Source: Bacteroides sp. CAG:1076
GTDB lineage: Bacteria; Bacteroidota; Bacteroidia; Bacteroidales; Bacteroidaceae
DNA length: 39,133 nucleotides
NCBI GenBank assembly: GCA_000436795.1
Contig: HF993188.1
Location: 1-39,133, forward strand
Direction: 5' to 3'
In this document: positions 34,320 through 39,133 of the stretch, piece after piece
Numbering within the stretch: the stretch's first letter is position 1
Layout of the letters: each line of letters starts with the position of its first letter
Notes under the pieces: generated by a model
The model's input: only the letters and a program-made list of their open reading frames with translations
Told to the model about the DNA's origin: nothing
Database searches by the model: none
Made by a program: the position numbers and the translations under genes

Positions 34320-36449
34320 ATGGAAGAAACATCTTTTCTAATTCCTTTGTTGCTAACAATCGGCGGACTTGTTATAGGAGCCATACTAAAATCACTATTA
34401 CAACATACCCGAATCCCTTATACGGTAGGACTCTTCGCCATCGGACTTCTGGTAGGCTTACTCAATCGTTCAGGTATATTTAATTTTTGGGATGGGTTAT
34501 CGGAAGGCATCAGTTCGGTTGCCAATATCAATCCAGACTTGATACTTTATCTGTTCCTGCCAATATTGATTTTTGATGCGGCTTATGAACTGAATCTGCA
34601 TATATTCAAAAAAACGCTGGCCAATGCTACTTTACTTGCTGTGCCTGGTTTAGTGATTTGTATGTTGCTTACGGGTGCATTATTAATGGGAATTTCCCTT
34701 TGCATACCGAGTTTCAGCTCATGGACATGGGGATTCGCACTGATGTTCGGAGCTTTAATCAGTGCAACCGACCCTGTTGCTGTAGTTGCTCTATTACATG
34801 AATTAAAAACCAGTAAGCGCTTTTCTACACTTGTCGATGCAGAGTCACTCTTAAACGATGGTACTGGTATCGTATGTTTTATGTTATTTTTTGGAACCTA
34901 TGCAGCCACAGGAGAAAATACGTCTTCACCAGTCATGGAATTTATACAAGTGGTAAGCATCAGTACCTTATTAGGATTCTTCCTGGCACGTATTGTCATC
35001 TGGTTTATTACCCGTATTAATTCGGAAGAAATGATCCAAAACAGTGTTGTTATTCTCTCTGCATATCTTACTTTTATTATTTCACAATATTATTTGGGAG
35101 TATCCGGAGTCATCGCACTGTTAGTATTCGGGCTAACTGTTACTTATGTAGGAAAACCAAGACTGAAACCACAAGTCAACAGTTTTATGGAGCATTTCTG
35201 GGAACTCCTGACCTATATAGCCAACACATTAATATTCATCCTTGTCGGAATTGTTATCGCTGAAAAAGTTAACTTTACATGGAATGCATTCGGCGTTTTG
35301 ATTTTGATTTATATTTGTCTGAATTTAATCCGTTTCGCCATGATTATGCTATTATATCCACTCATGAAAAGAATGGGATATGGCTTAAGCAAGCGTGAAT
35401 CTGTTATTCTTACCTGGGGAGGCCTACGAGGAGCATTAGGAATGACACTGGCTCTTATGGTATCGTATACTCCTACTATTCCCGAAGATGTTCGTAGTCA
35501 GGTTTTATTCTTTACGGCGGGAATTGTCACACTTACCCTTTGTATCAATGCTACTACCACACGATGGTTACTAAACCGTTTAGGATTAATCAATATACCT
35601 TCGGCACGAATTATATTAGAAAACAAAATACAAAAAACAATTCGAGAGAATTCTGAAAAATACTTGGAACGTTTGGAAAAAAGAGAAGCCTTAATTGGAA
35701 CTAATTGGGATAAAGTCAGACATTATCTTTTCCCAGAACCACAGGAAACTCCTGAAGCAACTGGCACACATGCTATGCTTACAGAGGTCAGACTCCGTGT
35801 ACTTGATCGAGAAAAGGCTCTTTGCCATGAACTTTATGACCAAGGTATTATTGCACAATATACCTTCCGCCGACTTATGAATTCTTTAGATGAATTGTAT
35901 GATCACGATGGAACCTATTCATTAGATCATCGAGATTCTATCTTCCGTTTTTGTAACCGGACTGCATTATTGAACAGCTTACGAAATGAACCATATTTAC
36001 ATAATCTGATGAGCTTTTACTTCCGTAAACGCATTGCACTAATTTATGATTTAGGCAGAGGATTCATCATCACACAAAAAGAAGTCTTGAGATTTTTAGA
36101 TGAACTGGAAAACTCAGACCTATTAAACAAAGATCAAAAACCAGTAACCGATATATTAAAAAAAGAGATTACTAAAAATATTGAAGCTATGAATTTACTG
36201 ATAGACAACTTGTCTGTAAGTTTTCCCAAGGCTTATAACCATGCGCTGACTTTAAAATCTATCCGTATGTTACTTAGCAATGAGCGTAAAACAATCAGAC
36301 AACTGACCGAAAATGGAGTCCTCACCGAAAAAGATGCAGAACAACTGTTGCAGAAAATAGACGAACGTACTGATGAACTGAATAGATTTAGAAACAGCAT
36401 TCCGGGAACCATACTACGAAGATTATTCAGGAAACAGAAAAAAGAATAA
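34320..36449 (+). CDS. CPA1-family Na+/H+ antiporter with long cytoplasmic tail
   Basis: 709 residues. The first ~420 form about 12 membrane segments with the CPA1 landmarks: FLPILIFDAAYELN, FGALISATDPVAVVALLHEL (the transport-core TDP), VDAESLLNDGTGIV (the ND motif) and TWGGLRGALGMTLAL. The tail from about residue 430 is hydrophilic and helical, rich in Glu, Lys and Arg, and probably regulatory. It would expel Na+ or K+ in exchange for protons. Exact ion not decidable. Confidence 0.92.
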   Translation: MEETSFLIPLLLTIGGLVIGAILKSLLQHTRIPYTVGLFAIGLLVGLLNRSGIFNFWDGLSEGISSVANINPDLILYLFLPILIFDAAYELNLHIFKKTLANATLLAVPGLVICMLLTGALLMGISLCIPSFSSWTWGFALMFGALISATDPVAVVALLHELKTSKRFSTLVDAESLLNDGTGIVCFMLFFGTYAATGENTSSPVMEFIQVVSISTLLGFFLARIVIWFITRINSEEMIQNSVVILSAYLTFIISQYYLGVSGVIALLVFGLTVTYVGKPRLKPQVNSFMEHFWELLTYIANTLIFILVGIVIAEKVNFTWNAFGVLILIYICLNLIRFAMIMLLYPLMKRMGYGLSKRESVILTWGGLRGALGMTLALMVSYTPTIPEDVRSQVLFFTAGIVTLTLCINATTTRWLLNRLGLINIPSARIILENKIQKTIRENSEKYLERLEKREALIGTNWDKVRHYLFPEPQETPEATGTHAMLTEVRLRVLDREKALCHELYDQGIIAQYTFRRLMNSLDELYDHDGTYSLDHRDSIFRFCNRTALLNSLRNEPYLHNLMSFYFRKRIALIYDLGRGFIITQKEVLRFLDELENSDLLNKDQKPVTDILKKEITKNIEAMNLLIDNLSVSFPKAYNHALTLKSIRMLLSNERKTIRQLTENGVLTEKDAEQLLQKIDERTDELNRFRNSIPGTILRRLFRKQKKE

Positions 36450-36465
36450 AAATATTCCAAAGCGT

Positions 36466-36870
36466 ATGAAAACAGTCAGATTAATCACTTGCGAAGACTC
36501 GTTTCAGGCACGACTCATTCTTGGAGCGTTGGAAAATGAAGGCATTGCAGCAATATTACATAACGAAAACACTTCTAATGTTTTAAGAGGATTTATTAGC
36601 AATATCTCTGGCGTAGATATTTTTGTTTACGAAGACGAATATGAAAAAGCGATAAAACTCCTTGAGCAGAATCAAATGATACCCGAACAACTGAAATATT
36701 GCCCATTCTGCCATTCCAGCAATATTCAGTTCGTCTTGAAGAAAAAGAATAAATTAAGAGCCATTGTTTCAACCATTCTGGCTATGCTTGCCGGTGCCTC
36801 TCCGGGTACAGAACATTGGGAATATATTTGCAAACAATGCGGGAAACATTTTGACAAACCTGTTGCCTGA
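36466..36870 (+). CDS. DUF2007 protein with C-terminal zinc ribbon
   Basis: 134 residues. The N-terminal ~70 match the DUF2007 (signal-transducing-like, ACT-like) domain: DSFQARLILGALENEGIAAILHNE and VDIFVYEDEYEKAIKLLEQ. Two CxxC pairs (C79/C82 and C122/C125) would hold one zinc. A weakly hydrophobic helix lies between them. Function unknown; no partner is obvious, though it follows the antiporter gene by 16 bases and may share its transcript. Confidence 0.8.
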   Translation: MKTVRLITCEDSFQARLILGALENEGIAAILHNENTSNVLRGFISNISGVDIFVYEDEYEKAIKLLEQNQMIPEQLKYCPFCHSSNIQFVLKKKNKLRAIVSTILAMLAGASPGTEHWEYICKQCGKHFDKPVA

Positions 36871-36905
36871 AAAAAATGGCAGATACCCACAAACATATGG
36901 AAATA

Positions 36906-36980
36906 AATGAATGAAGGCATGTCAGGATAGGTCGCCGTTTTTTTAGTATAAGCAGGTTCACCCGCCAACCTTCATTCATT
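36906..36980. repeat. Inverted repeat with 51-base interior between convergent genes
   Basis: AATGAATGAAGG at 36906-36917 and its exact complement at 36969-36980 bound an interior holding CCGTTTTTTTAG. No transposase and no clear target duplication is seen. Candidates: non-autonomous mobile repeat, intergenic repeat family, bidirectional terminator or small RNA. It fills most of the gap 36871-37023. Confidence 0.45.
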
Positions 36981-37023
36981 CCAATTTAAAGTGTAATATA
37001 CTCAATAGTAAAATCTAAATCTA

Positions 37024-37332
37024 TTACAAAGCACAAGAGTTTTCCCCACAGAAATCTTTTCCTACTTCCCCTTGGTATTCAGGATGGCGCTGTAACCATA
37101 CTACGGCATACGAACAAGTCGCAATCGGTTTCAAACCGTTAGCACGTGCATAGTCGTAAGCAGCCTTTACCAGAGCCGATGCAATGCCTCTTCCCCCAAT
37201 CTCTGCTGGAACAATTGTATGACGAATATCCAATCCCTTATCATGAAGTTGATAAGCAACATGCGCTTCATATCCATCAACTTCCGTCCAAAATTTCATT
37301 TTGTCCACATTATGTTTTATTTCCATATCCAT
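37024..37332 (-). CDS. Small GNAT-like acetyltransferase (YjdJ / PF14542 type)
   Basis: 102 residues, the compact GNAT form: EVDGYEAHVAYQLHDKGLDIRHTIVPAEIGGRGIASALVKAAYDYARANGLKPIATCSYAVVWLQRHPEY. The acetyl-CoA loop is GGRGIAS and CSYAVVWLQRHPEY is the family signature. An internal ATG at 37326 could also be the start. Acceptor unknown. Convergent with the DUF2007 gene and divergent from the membrane protein gene at 37457. Confidence 0.85.
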   Translation of the reverse strand: MDMEIKHNVDKMKFWTEVDGYEAHVAYQLHDKGLDIRHTIVPAEIGGRGIASALVKAAYDYARANGLKPIATCSYAVVWLQRHPEYQGEVGKDFCGENSCAL

Positions 37333-37366
37333 AACAAGTTTATAAATTTATACTCAATGCAATATA

Positions 37367-37374
37367 CAAAATTA
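37367..37374 (-). promoter_or_regulatory. -7 element of the small GNAT gene
   Basis: Minus strand TAATTTTG, a perfect TAnnTTTG box, 34 bases before the ATG at 37332. Confidence 0.5.
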
Positions 37375-37422
37375 AGGAACATTAAAAAAGATATCTATAG
37401 TTATTATCTCAAAAAAAACTGC

Positions 37423-37430
37423 GAAATTTG
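37423..37430 (+). promoter_or_regulatory. Candidate -7 element of the membrane protein gene
   Basis: GAAATTTG, seven of eight to TAnnTTTG, 26 bases before the ATG at 37457. Confidence 0.35.
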
Positions 37431-37456
37431 CATTCGATATAAATTCATATAACGAT

Positions 37457-38131
37457 ATGGAAAAAGAAAGTCTTTTTAAAAGGTATTTAGTTTTTATCGC
37501 AGGGTTGTATTTTCTCGCAATGGGAATAACGCTTATTGTCCACTCCAGTTTAGGAACAACCCCTATTTCAAGCATGAACTACGTATTAAGTATCAACACA
37601 TCATTATCTCTTGGCACATGGACTTTTATTGTCAACCTGTTAATGATTGCTATTCAACTATGGTTGGCAAGAGGTAAATATGGAACGCGCAAAGACACTA
37701 TCGAGATTTTATTGCAAATTCCTTTTTCATTCATTTTCTCAGCTTTTATCGACTTAAATATGATACTGATTCGCGACGTGGCACCAACTAACTATGGTAT
37801 GGCATTGGGAATCCTATTAGCAGGTTGCTTTATTCAGTCAATTGGCGTTGTACTGGAAATAAAACCTAAAGCAGCTATGATGAGTGCAGAAGGATTAGTA
37901 AAATATATTGCTCGTCGCTGCAATAAAGAATTCGGCAATGTAAAAGTATATGTAGATATTACGCTCGTAAGCCTTGCCATTCTCATATCATTAGCTTTCA
38001 CCATGCGCATAGAAGGAGTCCGTGAAGGTTCCGTCATTGCAGCCTGCATCACGGGTTATATAGTCAATTTTCTGAATCACAAGATAATGACACGCAAGAT
38101 GCTTTACCGCCTCATTCCTATCAGACATTAA
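37457..38131 (+). CDS. YitT/YczE-like integral membrane protein (DUF6198 type)
   Basis: 224 residues with five to six hydrophobic segments: YLVFIAGLYFLAMGITLIVH, TWTFIVNLLMIAIQLWLA, IPFSFIFSAFIDLNMILI, GMALGILLAGCFIQSIGVVLE and DITLVSLAILISLAFTM. The opening HSSLGTTPISSMNYVLS is typical of the YczE/YyaS/YitT group. No transport or enzyme activity is established for it. The stop lies 16 bases before cutC, so the two may be co-transcribed. Confidence 0.78.
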   Translation: MEKESLFKRYLVFIAGLYFLAMGITLIVHSSLGTTPISSMNYVLSINTSLSLGTWTFIVNLLMIAIQLWLARGKYGTRKDTIEILLQIPFSFIFSAFIDLNMILIRDVAPTNYGMALGILLAGCFIQSIGVVLEIKPKAAMMSAEGLVKYIARRCNKEFGNVKVYVDITLVSLAILISLAFTMRIEGVREGSVIAACITGYIVNFLNHKIMTRKMLYRLIPIRH

Positions 38132-38147
38132 TCTTTATAAGTATAGC

Positions 38148-38891
38148 ATGAAATATCAATTCGAAATTTGCGCAAACTCAGTAGAGAGTTGCCTGGCAGC
38201 CCAAGAAGGAGGAGCACATCGTGTTGAATTATGTGCCGGCATACCGGAGGGTGGAACAACCCCATCATTGGGAGAAATACAAACGGCACGCCGTTTACTG
38301 CAAATCAAATTACATGTTATCATTCGTCCACGTGGAGGAGATTTTTTATACTCTCCTTTAGAGCTGGAAATAATGGAGGAAGATATACATGTAGCTAAAA
38401 AGGCAGGAGCTGATGGAATTGTAATAGGTTGTCTGACTCCTGACGGTGAAATAGACATGCCTGCAATGAAACGACTCAGAACGGCAGCAGGAGATTGTGC
38501 CGTCACTTTCCATCGAGCTTTCGACAGATGCAAAGATCCTTTTAAAGCGCTTGACCAAATTGCAGACTTAGATATTCATCGTATACTGACCTCAGGACAG
38601 CAGCCTACAGCTCCCGAAGGCAGCGCATTAATTAAAAAATTAATCGATTATTCCAATGGACGGGTAAGCCTGATGGCAGGATGTGGGGTAAATGAAAATA
38701 ACATTCGCCGGTTAGCATTGGATAGTGGTGCTACGGAATTTCATTTTTCAGCACGAGAAAAGATAGAAAGTGCCATGCGCTATTCCAATCCGGAAGTTAA
38801 GATGGGAAGTGATTCCATTAATGAATATACACGTGAAATAACAACTGCCCGACGGGTAAGACATACAATTGAAGCACTAAACGATCTATAA
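38148..38891 (+). CDS. cutC: CutC family protein
   Basis: 247 residues, a TIM-barrel protein. FEICANSVESCLAAQEGGAHRVELCAGIPEGGTTPSLG at the N-terminus, VIIRPRGGDFLYS, GADGIVIGCLTPDGEID, TFHRAFDRCKDP and SLMAGCGVNENNIRRL are the CutC blocks. It was first linked to copper homeostasis in E. coli, a role later disputed; the enzymatic function is unsettled. A strong terminator follows five bases after the stop. Confidence 0.93.
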   Translation: MKYQFEICANSVESCLAAQEGGAHRVELCAGIPEGGTTPSLGEIQTARRLLQIKLHVIIRPRGGDFLYSPLELEIMEEDIHVAKKAGADGIVIGCLTPDGEIDMPAMKRLRTAAGDCAVTFHRAFDRCKDPFKALDQIADLDIHRILTSGQQPTAPEGSALIKKLIDYSNGRVSLMAGCGVNENNIRRLALDSGATEFHFSAREKIESAMRYSNPEVKMGSDSINEYTREITTARRVRHTIEALNDL

Positions 38892-38895
38892 TAAA

Positions 38896-38925
38896 AAAAT
38901 CCTCGGCAACAACACCGAGGATTTT
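38896..38925. terminator. Bidirectional intrinsic terminator after cutC
   Basis: AAAATCCTCGG and CCGAGGATTTT enclose an eight-base loop. T-rich tracts flank it in both directions, so it can serve cutC and the converging gene at the right edge. Confidence 0.85.
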
Positions 38926-38948
38926 TATCTTACAATTATTCATAGCAT

Positions 38949-39133
38949 TTATTCATCCCATACCAAGTAAGCAGAAACCAGCCAATGGTTCAACTCTTCA
39001 CCGTTTGCGGGTTGAGCATTAGGAATAGTCACCGTAAACGTATGTTTACCCGCTTGTAAGTCCTTCAAACAAATTTCTTCAGGAACTACGTCCGAACCCG
39101 GGCACCAATTAGAACGAGAAAGATCGGAAGAAG
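38949..39133 (-). CDS. PNGase F-like protein, C-terminal fragment
   Basis: About 61 codons are visible; the gene enters from the right edge and stops at 38949. The text [16 protein letters not shown], followed by [15 protein letters not shown] and [11 protein letters not shown], has the RxxWCPGxxVxP pattern of the C-terminal jelly-roll domain of peptide-N-glycosidase F. Such enzymes remove N-glycans from glycoproteins. The catalytic part is outside the window, so activity is unknown. The first four codons shown come from bases that resemble an adapter. Confidence 0.6.
   Translation of the reverse strand, partial: SSDLSRSNWCPGSDVVPEEICLKDLQAGKHTFTVTIPNAQPANGEELNHWLVSAYLVWDE

Noticed and set aside
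36726..36979. Two minus-strand open frames of 80 and 65 codons opposite the DUF2007 gene
   Set aside because: They overlap each other and the DUF2007 gene and have no recognizable domain; part lies in the inverted-repeat element.
1..39133. CRISPR array, prophage or intact insertion sequence
   Set aside because: No regularly spaced repeats, no transposase, integrase or phage structural genes were seen.

Overview
The window looks like a chromosomal piece of a gut Bacteroidota, most likely Bacteroides or Phocaeicola. The signs are a SusC/SusD pair, lipoproteins with the Bacteroidota-type lipobox, many promoters with the TAnnTTTG -7 box, and a classical menaquinone operon. Species cannot be fixed from sequence alone. 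There are no rRNA genes, CRISPR arrays, prophages or intact insertion sequences.

Region 1 (1-15.8 kb, all minus strand) is a pectin-type polysaccharide utilization locus. Read in the direction of transcription it holds susC, susD, a surface glycan-binding lipoprotein, a DUF1593 protein, a PL10 pectate lyase, two more DUF1593 proteins, a PL1 pectate lyase, a fourth DUF1593 protein and a GH105 unsaturated uronyl hydrolase cut by the window edge.

Region 2 (15.8-23.2 kb) is a sugar-catabolic cluster directly upstream of susC and on the same strand. It holds two transketolase half-proteins, an FGGY kinase, an L-fucose-isomerase-family isomerase and a GRP/RhaT-type permease. A divergent pair, a RibB-type DHBP synthase and a DeoR regulator, faces it. 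The set isomerase + FGGY kinase + split transketolase matches the known D-apiose -> apulose -> apulose-4-phosphate route. My main hypothesis is that regions 1 and 2 form one system for apiose-bearing pectin (apiogalacturonan or a similar polymer). PL1, PL10 and GH105 would cut the galacturonan backbone, the four DUF1593 proteins (nucleoside-hydrolase-like fold) would be candidates for removing apiofuranosyl side groups, and the upstream operon would consume the apiose. This is inference.

Region 3 (23.2-27.8 kb) is a mixed stretch: tRNA-Ala(GGC), two GNAT proteins, a Nudix hydrolase, a decayed class A beta-lactamase, and an EamA transporter divergent from an AraC regulator.

Region 4 (27.9-34.3 kb, plus strand) is the menaquinone operon menI-menF-menD-menB-menC-menE, with a perfect terminator-like hairpin between menB and menC. 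Its base composition is visibly richer in G+C than regions 1-3.

Region 5 (34.3-39.1 kb) holds a CPA1 Na+/H+ antiporter, a DUF2007/zinc-ribbon protein, a small GNAT-like protein, a YitT/YczE-like membrane protein, cutC, and the C-terminal end of a PNGase F-like protein running off the right edge. The last 13 bases resemble a sequencing-adapter sequence, so the extreme end should be treated with care.
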